Shown here piece by piece: positions 31,581-39,803 of a DNA stretch of 64,000 nucleotides. The stretch is taken from NCBI GenBank assembly GCA_964528595.1, contig CAZGTM010000001.1, positions 1-64,000 of the forward strand. The letters run 5' to 3'. Position 1 is the first letter of the stretch. Each line of letters begins with the position of its first letter. The stretch is from CAYFKJ01 sp964528595 (GTDB lineage: Bacteria > Pseudomonadota > Alphaproteobacteria > UBA2966). The position numbers and the translations under genes were made by a program. The notes under the pieces were generated by a model. That model made no database searches. It was given only the letters and a program-made list of their open reading frames with translations, and was not told the DNA's origin.

Positions 31581-33440
31581 CTACACGTCCTGAAAAAAGA
31601 TTTCTTGTTTGGCGATGGAGATGCACTTGGTCGGGCAGACCATGTGGCAGGCGCCGCAACGGATACACTCGTCGTTGTCGATCCAGATGGCGCCGACCTT
31701 GTTCCACTGCATGGTTTCCTCGAGATCGCCGTAGGTGCCGTCGTCTTTGATCTGAACGCCGGATACCAGTTTGATGCAGTCGCGCGGCGCCACGTCGATG
31801 CAGGCCCTGCAGTAGATGCAGTTGTCGACGTCGATCTCGTACTTCATATGGCAGAGGTAGCAGCGCTTGGCTTCCTCGAAGGCGAGTTCCTTGTCCATGC
31901 CGGTTTCGACCTCGGTTTCGAGATCGTTGAAACGGTTGGTCATGGGCTCGGTCGGGATGGGCTGGCGCGGAATGAAATCGAAGGCGCGCTCCCGCAGGGG
32001 CGCTTCGACGGGTTCGATCTTGACGACGCGCTTGCGCCGCTGGCGGTCCATCAGCCAGGTATCCAGTTTCAGCGCGACCTCGCGGCCGTGTCCGACGGCT
32101 TCGACCACCGTGGTGGCGCCCGAGACGAAATCCCCGGCAGCGAACAGACCGTCGACCGAGGTCATGCCGTCGTCGCCGAGGCGCACGTTGCCCCAGCGGT
32201 CCAGTTCGACGTCGATATCCATCACGTCGTTGATGGTCTTCTGACCGATGGCGACAAGCACGGTGTCGCAGGGCTCGACGAATTCCGAGCCTTCGATGGG
32301 AATGGCTTCGCGCCGGCCGTTGGCGCGCCAGCCGCCCAAGCGGTTCTGGGCAAACCGCACACCTGTGACGTTGCCGTCGTCGTCCGTCTCCAGACCGACC
32401 GGGGTGCGTAAGCCCAGGATCTTGATGCCTTCGCGCTTGCTCTCGAAAATCTCCTCGTGGGTGACGGGGATATACTTCTCGGTGGTGCGGATGTGGACGT
32501 TGACTTCGTCGGCGCCGAGGCGCAGCGCCACACGGGCGCAGTCCAGCGCGGTAAAGCCGGCGCCGATGACGGCGACGCGCTTGCCCACGGTCTTGGTCTC
32601 GCCGCGGTGAAGCTCGGTCAGAAAGTCCAGCCCGTATTCGGCGTTGGGCGCCGTCAACACGGGATCGTCCCCGCCTTCGGAATCCTTCAGCGGAAGCGCC
32701 ATGGCCGCCATGCAGCCCATCGCCATGAGCACGCCGTCGAAGTCTTCCAGCAAGCCGGAAAGCTTGGTGTCGTCCGGGCCGGTGCCCATGTTGACGCCGG
32801 TCTTCATGGTGACGCCGAGGCGCGTGGCGTTGTGAACCTCGACGTCCAAGATATCGCGCGGCAGACGGAAGACCGGAATACCGTAATAGAGCATGCCGCC
32901 GGCGACATCCTCGCGCTCCAGGATGGTCACGGCGTGGCCCAGGGTCGATAGGTCGTGGGCGGCGGCCAGCCCGGCCGGGCCGGCGCCGATCACGGCGATG
33001 CGTTTGCCCGACGGCGTGTAGAGATTTTCGGTGATGCGGTGGCCGGCTGTTTTCAGGTCCCCGGCGGCCCGTTTGAGATGGCAGATGTTGACGGGCTCGC
33101 CGTTGCCCGGCCAGCCGTGGCGGCAGGCGTCCTCGCAGGGGCGCGAACAGATGCGGCCCAGCACGCCCGGCAGCACGTTGGCCATGCGGTTGATCTCGTA
33201 GGACCGGCCGTAGCGTTCCTCGACGATGGTGCGGATGTAGGCCGGCACGTTGGTGTCCGCCGGGCAAGCCGCCTGGCAGGGCACGTTCTCCCGCACCCAA
33301 CCGACATCGCGGGGATCGGTGGAATAACGGACCGGAGTGACGACGCGTCGCCCGTATGACTGCGGAGTGGAGAAATCTTCGTCTTCGTCGACGTAAATCT
33401 TGCGCGTTTCCTGCTCGACGCGCTGGTCTTGGTCGGCCAT
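31581..33440 (-). CDS. GltD-like FAD/NAD(P) oxidoreductase with N- and C-terminal iron-sulphur motifs (KorC-like)
   Basis: The 619-residue protein starts, in this reading, at the ATG at 33440; a TTG at 33497 is possible. The N-terminal helical [4Fe-4S] domain has CQAACPADTNVPAYI and CSRPCEDACRHG, as in glutamate synthase small subunit. FAD (AVIGAGPAGLAAAHDL) and NADP (AVIGAGFTALDCARVAL) Rossmann motifs follow, then AAGDFVSGATTVVEA. The C-terminal ferredoxin-like end has CIYCRACIDVAPRDC, where the fourth Cys before Pro is Ala, and a complete CIRCGACHMVCP. The gene is first in the kor operon. A similar large NADP-reducing flavoprotein is a subunit of the Azoarcus 2-oxoglutarate:NADP+ oxidoreductase, so a KorC role is likely. 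Confidence 0.8.
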   Translation of the reverse strand: MADQDQRVEQETRKIYVDEDEDFSTPQSYGRRVVTPVRYSTDPRDVGWVRENVPCQAACPADTNVPAYIRTIVEERYGRSYEINRMANVLPGVLGRICSRPCEDACRHGWPGNGEPVNICHLKRAAGDLKTAGHRITENLYTPSGKRIAVIGAGPAGLAAAHDLSTLGHAVTILEREDVAGGMLYYGIPVFRLPRDILDVEVHNATRLGVTMKTGVNMGTGPDDTKLSGLLEDFDGVLMAMGCMAAMALPLKDSEGGDDPVLTAPNAEYGLDFLTELHRGETKTVGKRVAVIGAGFTALDCARVALRLGADEVNVHIRTTEKYIPVTHEEIFESKREGIKILGLRTPVGLETDDDGNVTGVRFAQNRLGGWRANGRREAIPIEGSEFVEPCDTVLVAIGQKTINDVMDIDVELDRWGNVRLGDDGMTSVDGLFAAGDFVSGATTVVEAVGHGREVALKLDTWLMDRQRRKRVVKIEPVEAPLRERAFDFIPRQPIPTEPMTNRFNDLETEVETGMDKELAFEEAKRCYLCHMKYEIDVDNCIYCRACIDVAPRDCIKLVSGVQIKDDGTYGDLEETMQWNKVGAIWIDNDECIRCGACHMVCPTKCISIAKQEIFFQDV

Positions 33441-33530
33441 GCCGAAACCCGTACCTATGTCTGATCGGCGGACCTTGGCCGTCTGTTCTGGGGACAACCC
33501 GGTAAAACGCCGAAAATCTGGAATAAAGTC

Positions 33531-33557
33531 ATATTAGTCAGCGCGACGTTATCCCAA
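33531..33557 (-). promoter_or_regulatory. possible promoter of the kor operon
   Basis: On the minus strand TTGGGA (33557-33552) and TAATAT (33536-33531) are spaced by 15 bases, leaving a leader of about 85 bases to the ATG at 33440. The spacing is short, so the call is weak. The rest of the 248-base gap to the GST gene shows nothing else. Confidence 0.3.
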
Positions 33558-33688
33558 ATAAGCAGGCCAAAGGCAACAGCCATCCTGCCTATTTCAGGTA
33601 AATTTGACTCAATTAGAGGTTACTAAATCAAAGTTGCCACCGATCTGTTGAACACGCACGGCATTCGATTGCGACATGGTTGAAATCG

Positions 33689-34354
33689 TCAGGAAGACTG
33701 GTCCAACTCGGCTTCCGGGATGGTGAACGGTTCATCGGCGCTGGCCGAGCGCCACCAGCCCATGCCCGCGGTCTGCCAAACCGCATCGGCATAAGCCGCA
33801 CCGGCGCCGTCCATGTCGATACCGTAGGTGAAAAAGCGTGATACCACAGGGGCGAACATGGCATCGGCCGCGGAAAAATCGCCGAAGAGAAAGTCGCCGT
33901 ACCCACCAAACCGGTTCCGGCAATCCGTCCAGATCTGCTGAATTCGTACGATATCGGCCTGGCATTCCGGGCTAATGTCGACCTGGCGGTCCACCGCCCG
34001 GACGTTCATGGGCAGTTCGTTTCGCAAGGCGGCGAAGCCGGCGTGCATCTCGGCGCTGACGGCGCGGGCGACAGCACGGACTTCCGGTTTGTCCGGCCAC
34101 CAGCGGGGCCCGGGGTAGGCTTCTGCCAAATATTCGATGATGGCGATGGTGTCCCAGACGACGAGATCGCCGTGGTGCAGGACCGGTACGCGGCCTGCTG
34201 GCGAGTGGGCCGTGATGCGCTCCGCCGTGTTGGGCAGGTCGAGCGGGATCACCTCTTCCTTGAAATCCAATCCGGCCTCGTGCATGGCCAGCCAGGCGCG
34301 CAGACTCCACGACGAATAGTTCCGGTTGCCGATAACCAAAGTAAGATCCGACAC
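33689..34354 (-). CDS. glutathione S-transferase family protein
   Basis: The protein is 221 residues from a GTG at 34354, which has GGAAGGGG upstream; the open frame runs further to 34435 but lacks support there. The N-terminal thioredoxin-like domain begins LVIGNRNYSSWSLRAWLAM, where Ser in SSWS is the probable glutathione-activating residue. GRVPVLHHGDLVVWDTIAIIEYLAE holds the cis-Pro and the glutathione-binding Asp-Thr. The C-terminal helical domain has FGDFSAADAMFAPVVSRF. The substrate is unknown. The gene is divergent from the aminopeptidase gene with 71 bases between starts. Confidence 0.85.
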   Translation of the reverse strand: MSDLTLVIGNRNYSSWSLRAWLAMHEAGLDFKEEVIPLDLPNTAERITAHSPAGRVPVLHHGDLVVWDTIAIIEYLAEAYPGPRWWPDKPEVRAVARAVSAEMHAGFAALRNELPMNVRAVDRQVDISPECQADIVRIQQIWTDCRNRFGGYGDFLFGDFSAADAMFAPVVSRFFTYGIDMDGAGAAYADAVWQTAGMGWWRSASADEPFTIPEAELDQSS

Positions 34355-34425
34355 GCCATACCCCTTCCGGCAAATTCCGACATATGCTCTAAATGACGCC
34401 CCGCAAACTAACGAGGTTTTCGCCT

Positions 34426-35802
34426 GTGTCCACATTTCTCGAAGCCGCTCCCGATGCCATCCCGCTCCATGCCGTCGCCGTGGAAGAGTTTGACAATTGG
34501 TTGTCGGGGCGCACGGAGACCGAACGCCAATGGCTGAACGCCACCGGATTTAAGGCCAAGGACGGTGCGGTCACCACTCTGCCTTCTTCCGACGGCGGCC
34601 TGGGCGGCGCGGTGGTTTGTCTGGGGGAGGGCGGACCGTTCGGCTATGCAGCGGCGGCGGAGAAACTGCCGGGTGGCGCCTACCGCCTCGCCGTCAAACC
34701 CGATGCCGCCGTGGCTAACGACGCGGCGCTCGGTTGGGGGTTGGCCGGCTACCGTTTCGAACGATACAAGCAGGATGACGGCGAGGCCGCCAATCTGGTT
34801 TGGCCCGAAGCCTGCGACCAGGGGCGGACCGAAGCGGCCCTCGACGCTATCTACCTCGCCCGTGACCTGGTCAACACGACGGCTGCCGATCTCGGGCCGG
34901 CGGAGTTGGCCGCCGCCGCCCGGGGCGTGGCGGAGAAATTCGGTGCGGATTTTTCGGAAATCGTCGGCGACGACCTGCTGGACGCCGACTACCCCATGGT
35001 TCACGCCGTGGGCCGCGCCAGTTCCCGGCCGCCGCGCCTGATCGACATGACTTGGGGTGAAAAAGGTGCGCCGCGCGTCACGCTGGTGGGCAAGGGCGTG
35101 TGCTTCGACTCCGGCGGCTTGGACCTCAAACCCGCCAGCGCCATGGAACTGATGAAAAAGGACATGGGCGGATCCGCTGCCGTCCTGGCGTTGGCTTCCA
35201 TGGTAATGGCGGCAGGCTTGCCGGTGCGTCTCAGAGTGCTGATCCCGGCGGTGGAAAACGCCGTGTCGGCCAATGCCTTCCGGCCCGGCGACGTGCTGCA
35301 AAGTCGTAAGGGACTGACTGTCGAAATCGGCAACACCGATGCCGAAGGCCGCCTGGTGCTGGCCGACGCCCTGGCCGAAGCGGCGTCGGAGGACCCGGAA
35401 TTGCTGATCGACTGCGCGACGCTGACGGGCGCGGCCCGTGTCGCTTTGGGGCCGGAACTGCCGGCTTTCTTCACGCCGGACGATGACCTGGCGCGCGAAC
35501 TCGGCCAAGCCGGAGAGGCGGTTCACGATCCCGTCTGGCGCCTGCCGTTGTGGCAGCCGTACACCGACCTGTTCAAAAGCCGCATTGCCGATCTCAACAA
35601 TGCCGGGGAGGACCGTTTGGGCGGCGCCATCACCGCCGCCTTGTTCCTCGAACGCTTCGCCGAGGGCGTCGACGCCTGGGTTCACCTGGACATGTTCGCC
35701 TGGAACAAGAAGGCTCGGCCCGGCCGCCCTGTCGGCGGCGAAGCGCAGGCCGTCCGCGCGCTGTTTCACGTCATCGAGGGTCGATTTAGCAACACAACCT
35801 GA
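34426..35802 (+). CDS. M17 leucyl aminopeptidase family protein
   Basis: The 458-residue protein has the M17 signature NTDAEGRLVLADAL near residue 304. The metal/catalytic segment GKGVCFDSGGLDLKPASAMELMKKDMGG near 224 contains the Lys, Asp and second Lys typical of the two-metal site. It cleaves N-terminal residues from peptides in the cytosol. The start is set at GTG 34426 because ACGAGG precedes it at good spacing; an in-frame ATG at 34393 has no ribosome binding site and would place the start further into the divergent GST promoter region. A shorter N-terminal domain than PepA suggests the PepB-like branch. The MarR gene follows after 43 bases. Confidence 0.87.
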   Translation: MSTFLEAAPDAIPLHAVAVEEFDNWLSGRTETERQWLNATGFKAKDGAVTTLPSSDGGLGGAVVCLGEGGPFGYAAAAEKLPGGAYRLAVKPDAAVANDAALGWGLAGYRFERYKQDDGEAANLVWPEACDQGRTEAALDAIYLARDLVNTTAADLGPAELAAAARGVAEKFGADFSEIVGDDLLDADYPMVHAVGRASSRPPRLIDMTWGEKGAPRVTLVGKGVCFDSGGLDLKPASAMELMKKDMGGSAAVLALASMVMAAGLPVRLRVLIPAVENAVSANAFRPGDVLQSRKGLTVEIGNTDAEGRLVLADALAEAASEDPELLIDCATLTGAARVALGPELPAFFTPDDDLARELGQAGEAVHDPVWRLPLWQPYTDLFKSRIADLNNAGEDRLGGAITAALFLERFAEGVDAWVHLDMFAWNKKARPGRPVGGEAQAVRALFHVIEGRFSNTT

Positions 35803-35845
35803 TGTATATTCGTGGTGGGCGCGAAACAGAACACTAGGTAATTTT

Positions 35846-36199
35846 ATGACGATTTCTGTGACGACCCAGCAAGCCCTTGATATCTGGAGAGGCGCTCTCG
35901 TCGACGGCGTACGCGGCGACAAACCCGATTTGTCAGCCCGTCAACTCGCCCTGATGCTGACGGTTTACCTTACCGACCCGCCCCACACCGTTCGCGGCCT
36001 GTCGCAGGAGTTGGGCATCGCCAAGCCGGCGGTGACCCGGGCGCTTGACGCGCTGGAGCGTCAGGACTTCGTGCGCCGCGGCCCCGACCCCGACGACAAG
36101 CGCAGCATCCGCATCAACCGCACGGTCAAGGGTTCGGTCCATCTCACGGAATTCGCCGATTTCGTCTCGAAATCGATTGCCCGCGTCAACGCTCAGTAG
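35846..36199 (+). CDS. MarR family transcriptional regulator (short)
   Basis: The protein has 117 residues. The winged-helix region spans about 35-95: LMLTVYLTDPPHTVRGLSQE, KPAVTRALDALERQDFVRRG (recognition helix) and the wing PDPDDKRSIRI. It is shorter than usual MarR proteins (about 140), with reduced dimerisation helices. AGGTAATTTT before the ATG supports the start. It converges on ghrA with a 7-base overlap. The regulated genes are unknown; the upstream aminopeptidase gene, in the same direction, is the nearest candidate. Confidence 0.82.
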   Translation: MTISVTTQQALDIWRGALVDGVRGDKPDLSARQLALMLTVYLTDPPHTVRGLSQELGIAKPAVTRALDALERQDFVRRGPDPDDKRSIRINRTVKGSVHLTEFADFVSKSIARVNAQ

Positions 36200-37125
36200 C
36201 CTCTCCCGACATCGACCGGATTGAGCAGTTCGCGTCCCTCCAGGGCGCGGCGGATGTTGTCGATGATTTGCGGCGCCACGTCGTCGGGGAAAGAATCGGC
36301 GGCATTGTGGGGGGTGACGGTGATCCTCGGGTGCGTCCAGAACGGATGGTCGTCGGGCAACGGTTCCTCGTGAAAGACATCCAGCGTGGCGCCCTCCAGC
36401 GTGCCGTAGTCCAGGGCGGCGATCAAATCCGCGTCGACGACGTGACCGCCACGCGCGGCGTTGATCAGGTAGGCGCCCTCGGGCAGGGCCGACAGCGTCC
36501 TGGCGTTGATGATCCCCTCGGTTTCGGACGTCAGCGGCAGCAGGCAGACCAGCATTTTCGTTGAATTGAGGAATGGCACCAGACCGTCTTCGCCGTGATA
36601 GGTCGTCATGCCGTCCAGCGTTTTGGCCGAGCGGCTCCAGCCCGCAACATCGAAGCCCAGCGCCCCGACAAGATTTGCCGCGTGCCGGCCCAATTCGCCC
36701 AAGCCCAGAAATCCAATGGTCGTCGTGGCGGCGTTGTCGGGCGGCAGGTACTCCCACTTGCGCTCTCTCTGGTTGGCCTGTGTTTCATCGAAGTGGCGGT
36801 GGTAGCGCAAAATATGGAGGAGGACGTACTCCGCCATGGCGCCGGTCATGCGGGGGTCGACCACGCGGGTGAAGGGGATGCCTTCAGGCAGGTTGTCATC
36901 GCCCAGGATGTGTTCGACGCCGGCGCCGAGATTGCAGATCAACTTGAGATTGGGATAGCCCAGGAGTTCTCCGTGAACGTGCTTCCAGACGACGATGGCG
37001 TCGATGTCCGCCGGATCGCCCTCCTCGGGCCAGAGACGGAATTCGAGGGAGGGGTCAAGGCGCTGCAGCGTGTTGCGCCAGCGCTCCTGCGAATGGTCAG
37101 CGCCGAAATGGATGAGAACCGCCAT
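36193..37125 (-). CDS. ghrA: glyoxylate/hydroxypyruvate reductase A-like D-2-hydroxyacid dehydrogenase
   Basis: The 310-residue protein has the NAD(P) motif GFLGLGELGRHAANLVGALG near residue 139. NAARGGHVVDADLIAALD contains the catalytic Arg, and VTPHNAADSFPDDVA holds the catalytic His of the D-isomer-specific 2-hydroxyacid dehydrogenase family. The N-terminal QERWRNTLQRLDP matches the GhrA branch that reduces glyoxylate and hydroxypyruvate. It begins 3 bases after the yejF stop, so it is probably co-transcribed with the peptide transporter. Reduction or oxidation of a 2-oxo acid would also fit the theme of the region. Confidence 0.83.
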   Translation of the reverse strand: MAVLIHFGADHSQERWRNTLQRLDPSLEFRLWPEEGDPADIDAIVVWKHVHGELLGYPNLKLICNLGAGVEHILGDDNLPEGIPFTRVVDPRMTGAMAEYVLLHILRYHRHFDETQANQRERKWEYLPPDNAATTTIGFLGLGELGRHAANLVGALGFDVAGWSRSAKTLDGMTTYHGEDGLVPFLNSTKMLVCLLPLTSETEGIINARTLSALPEGAYLINAARGGHVVDADLIAALDYGTLEGATLDVFHEEPLPDDHPFWTHPRITVTPHNAADSFPDDVAPQIIDNIRRALEGRELLNPVDVGRGY

Positions 37126-37128
37126 GGG

Positions 37129-38760
37129 TTACGTCCTCACTACGCCGCTCTCGTCGGCCTGCAGATCGAACGCCGCCTGCATCAGGGCCTGGGTGTAGTT
37201 CGTCCGGGGATTATCGAAGACGGCGTCGGCGCTGCCCTGTTCCACCACCTGGCCGTCGCGCATGACGATGACCTCGTCCGATAGGGCGCGGACGACGCGG
37301 AGGTCGTGACTGATGAAAAGGTAAGCCAGGTTGTGCTGGCGCTGCAGATCGCGCAGCAGGTCGACGATCTGAGCCTGGACCGACATGTCGAGCGCCGAGG
37401 TCGGTTCGTCCAGCACGACGAAGCGGGGCTTCAGCACCATGGCGCGGGCAATGGAGATACGTTGACGCTGGCCGCCGGAAAATTCGTGGGGATAGCGGTC
37501 CTGGGTTTCGGGGTCGAGACCCACTTCCTCCAGGGCCGCGCCGATCATCGTCCGGCGCTCCTCGTAATCGCCGCCCATGTCGTGCACCAACAGGCCCTCG
37601 CCGACGATCTGACCGATGGAAAGACGCGGGCTGAGGCTGGCGAAGGGGTCCTGGAAGACGATCTGCATCTCGCGGCGCAGAGGCCGCATGTCACCGAAGC
37701 CGAGGCCCTGGATGTCCTTGTCGTCGAAGCGGATCGGACCCCTGCTGCGGATCAGGCGCAAGAGCGCCAGAGCGAGCGTCGTCTTGCCCGACCCGCTTTC
37801 ACCGACGACGCCGACGGTGTGCCCGGCGCGGATGCTGAGGCTGACGCCGTCGACCGCCCGGACGTGATCGACGGTGCGGCGGAAGACGCCCTTTTTGATC
37901 GGGAACCAGACCTTGAGATCGTCGGCGCTCATGACCTCGGCCGCGGCGTCCTCCGGCGTCTCCGGATGACCCCCCGGCTCCGCCGCCAACAGCGCCTGGG
38001 TGTATTCGTGCCGGGGGTTGCCGAAGACCTCTTCGACGCTTCCGTGCTCGACCACCTCGCCGTCCTTCATGACGTGCACGCGCTCCGCCATATGGCGCAC
38101 GATGCCGAGGTCGTGGGTGATCAGCAGCATGGCCATGCCGAGCCGCGCCTGCAGGTCTTTCAAAAGTTTTAGCAACTGGGCCTGGATGGTGACGTCGACG
38201 GCCGTGGTGGGCTCGTCGGCGATCAGCAGGTCGGGTTCGTTGGCCAGCGCCATGGCGATCATGACGCGCTGGCGCTGGCCGCCGGAGAGCTGGTGAGGGA
38301 AGGCGCCGAGCCGCGCCTCGGCGTTTTGCAGGCCGACGAGATCGAGCAACTCCAGTGTGCGCGCCCGGGCCTCCGCCTTGTTCAGGCCGCGGTGCAGGAT
38401 CAATGTTTCGTTGATCTGTTTTTCGATACTGTGCAGCGGGTTGAGTGACGTCATGGGTTCCTGGAACACCATGGAAATGCGGTCGCCGCGGATGTCGCGC
38501 ATTTCCGCCTGGCTGGCGCCGATGGCTTCCTTGCCCTCTATTCGGATGGAGCCGGAAGGGTGGCTCGCCTGGGGGTAGGGCAGTAGTTGCAGCACCGATA
38601 GCGCGCTGACCGACTTGCCGGAACCGCTTTCACCGACCAGCGCCACCGTCTCGCCGGGTTCGATACGGAAGGACACATGGCGCACGGCCTCGACCTCGCG
38701 GCCCTCGACCTTGAAGTTGACCGAAAGGTCGTCAACGACGAGAAAGTCACGGGCACTCAT
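37129..38760 (-). CDS. yejF: peptide ABC transporter, double ATP-binding protein
   Basis: The 543-residue protein has two tandem oligopeptide-type ATPase domains. Both carry GESGSGKS/T Walker A motifs (about residues 43 and 325), SGGQRQR signatures and Walker B DEPTTAVD / DEPTSALD. The first domain ends with an OppD/F C-terminal stretch (HEYTQALLAAEPGG), the second with a similar one. It powers uptake through YejB/YejE. The ATG at 38760 overlaps the yejE stop (ATGA); the longer open frame to 38865 is not used. YejABEF systems import oligopeptides, including microcin C in E. coli. Confidence 0.9.
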   Translation of the reverse strand: MSARDFLVVDDLSVNFKVEGREVEAVRHVSFRIEPGETVALVGESGSGKSVSALSVLQLLPYPQASHPSGSIRIEGKEAIGASQAEMRDIRGDRISMVFQEPMTSLNPLHSIEKQINETLILHRGLNKAEARARTLELLDLVGLQNAEARLGAFPHQLSGGQRQRVMIAMALANEPDLLIADEPTTAVDVTIQAQLLKLLKDLQARLGMAMLLITHDLGIVRHMAERVHVMKDGEVVEHGSVEEVFGNPRHEYTQALLAAEPGGHPETPEDAAAEVMSADDLKVWFPIKKGVFRRTVDHVRAVDGVSLSIRAGHTVGVVGESGSGKTTLALALLRLIRSRGPIRFDDKDIQGLGFGDMRPLRREMQIVFQDPFASLSPRLSIGQIVGEGLLVHDMGGDYEERRTMIGAALEEVGLDPETQDRYPHEFSGGQRQRISIARAMVLKPRFVVLDEPTSALDMSVQAQIVDLLRDLQRQHNLAYLFISHDLRVVRALSDEVIVMRDGQVVEQGSADAVFDNPRTNYTQALMQAAFDLQADESGVVRT

Positions 38761-39803
38761 GCCAGCGCCTTTCGCGGATCGAAGGCGTCGCGCAAGGCCT
38801 CGCCGGCGAAAATCAGCAGCGTCAGCATGATGGAGATGGTGAGGAAGCCGGAAATACCGAGCCACGGCGCCTGCAGATTGGCCTTGCCCTGGGCCAGGAT
38901 TTCACCCAGCGAGGGCGATCCCGGCGGCAGGCCGAATCCCATGAAATCCAGCGCCGTCAGTGCCGTAATTGAACCGTTTAGGATGAAGGGCAGGAAGGTG
39001 ATGGTCGCCACCATGGCATTGGGCAGCAGGTGGCGGAACATGATCATGGAATCGCTAACGCCGAGGGCGCGGGCGGCGCGAACGTATTCGAAGTTGCGGG
39101 CGCGCAGGAACTCGGCCCGGACGACGCCCACCAGCGACATCCAACTGAACAAGAGCATAATTGTCAGTAGTGTTAGAAAACCAGGTTCGATGAAACTGGC
39201 CAATATAATAAGCACAAACAACAGAGGTACACTGCTCCATATCTCCATGAAACGTTGAAACAGAAGGTCGGTCCAGCCCCCGTAGTAGCCCTGCACGGCA
39301 CCAGCGATGACGCCGACAATGGACGAGACTACCGTCAGGGTCAGGCCAAACAGCACGGAGATGCGGAAGCCGTAAATCAATCGCGCCACCACGTCGCGAC
39401 CCTGATCGTCGGTGCCCAGCCAATTCTCCGCCGACGGCGGTGCCGGCGCTGGGACCGGCAGGTCGAGATTGATGGTGTCGTAGGAATAGCGCACGATCGG
39501 CCAGACCATCCAACCCTTCTCGTTGATCAGATCCTGGATGAAGGGATCTCGGTACTCGGCCTCGGTTTCGAAATCGCCGCCGAACTTGGTTTCGGGGTAT
39601 TCGACGAAGACTGGGAAGTGCAACTCGCCCTCAAAGGAGAGAATAAGCGGCTTGTCGTTCGAAATGAATTCGGCAAACAGGCTGACAAAAAAGATGGCCA
39701 GGAATATTCGGAACGACCACCAGCCCCGCCGGTTGGCTCTGAAATTTTGGAATCGCCTGCGCGTCAGCGGCGAAATGTGCATACCAAATACATTTTCCAC
39801 CAT
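38757..39803 (-). CDS. yejE: peptide ABC transporter permease YejE
   Basis: The 348-residue inner-membrane permease has one N-terminal helix (about 27-48), a periplasmic segment of about 90 residues with the YejE-typical SNDKPLILSFEGELHFPVF, and a five-helix BPD_transp_1 domain. The EAA loop reads EYVRAARALGVSDSMIMFRHLLPNA, the ATPase contact. The start shares a base with the yejB stop (TGATG). Parts of the gene around 39,130-39,240 are visibly richer in A/T than the neighbours. Confidence 0.9.
   Translation of the reverse strand: MVENVFGMHISPLTRRRFQNFRANRRGWWSFRIFLAIFFVSLFAEFISNDKPLILSFEGELHFPVFVEYPETKFGGDFETEAEYRDPFIQDLINEKGWMVWPIVRYSYDTINLDLPVPAPAPPSAENWLGTDDQGRDVVARLIYGFRISVLFGLTLTVVSSIVGVIAGAVQGYYGGWTDLLFQRFMEIWSSVPLLFVLIILASFIEPGFLTLLTIMLLFSWMSLVGVVRAEFLRARNFEYVRAARALGVSDSMIMFRHLLPNAMVATITFLPFILNGSITALTALDFMGFGLPPGSPSLGEILAQGKANLQAPWLGISGFLTISIMLTLLIFAGEALRDAFDPRKALA

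Noticed and set aside
31579..33300. Long open frame upstream of the 344-residue flavoprotein
   Set aside because: It is the wrong phase of the GltD-like gene, low in conserved motifs; the real start is the ATG at 31578 just after the GltD-like stop.
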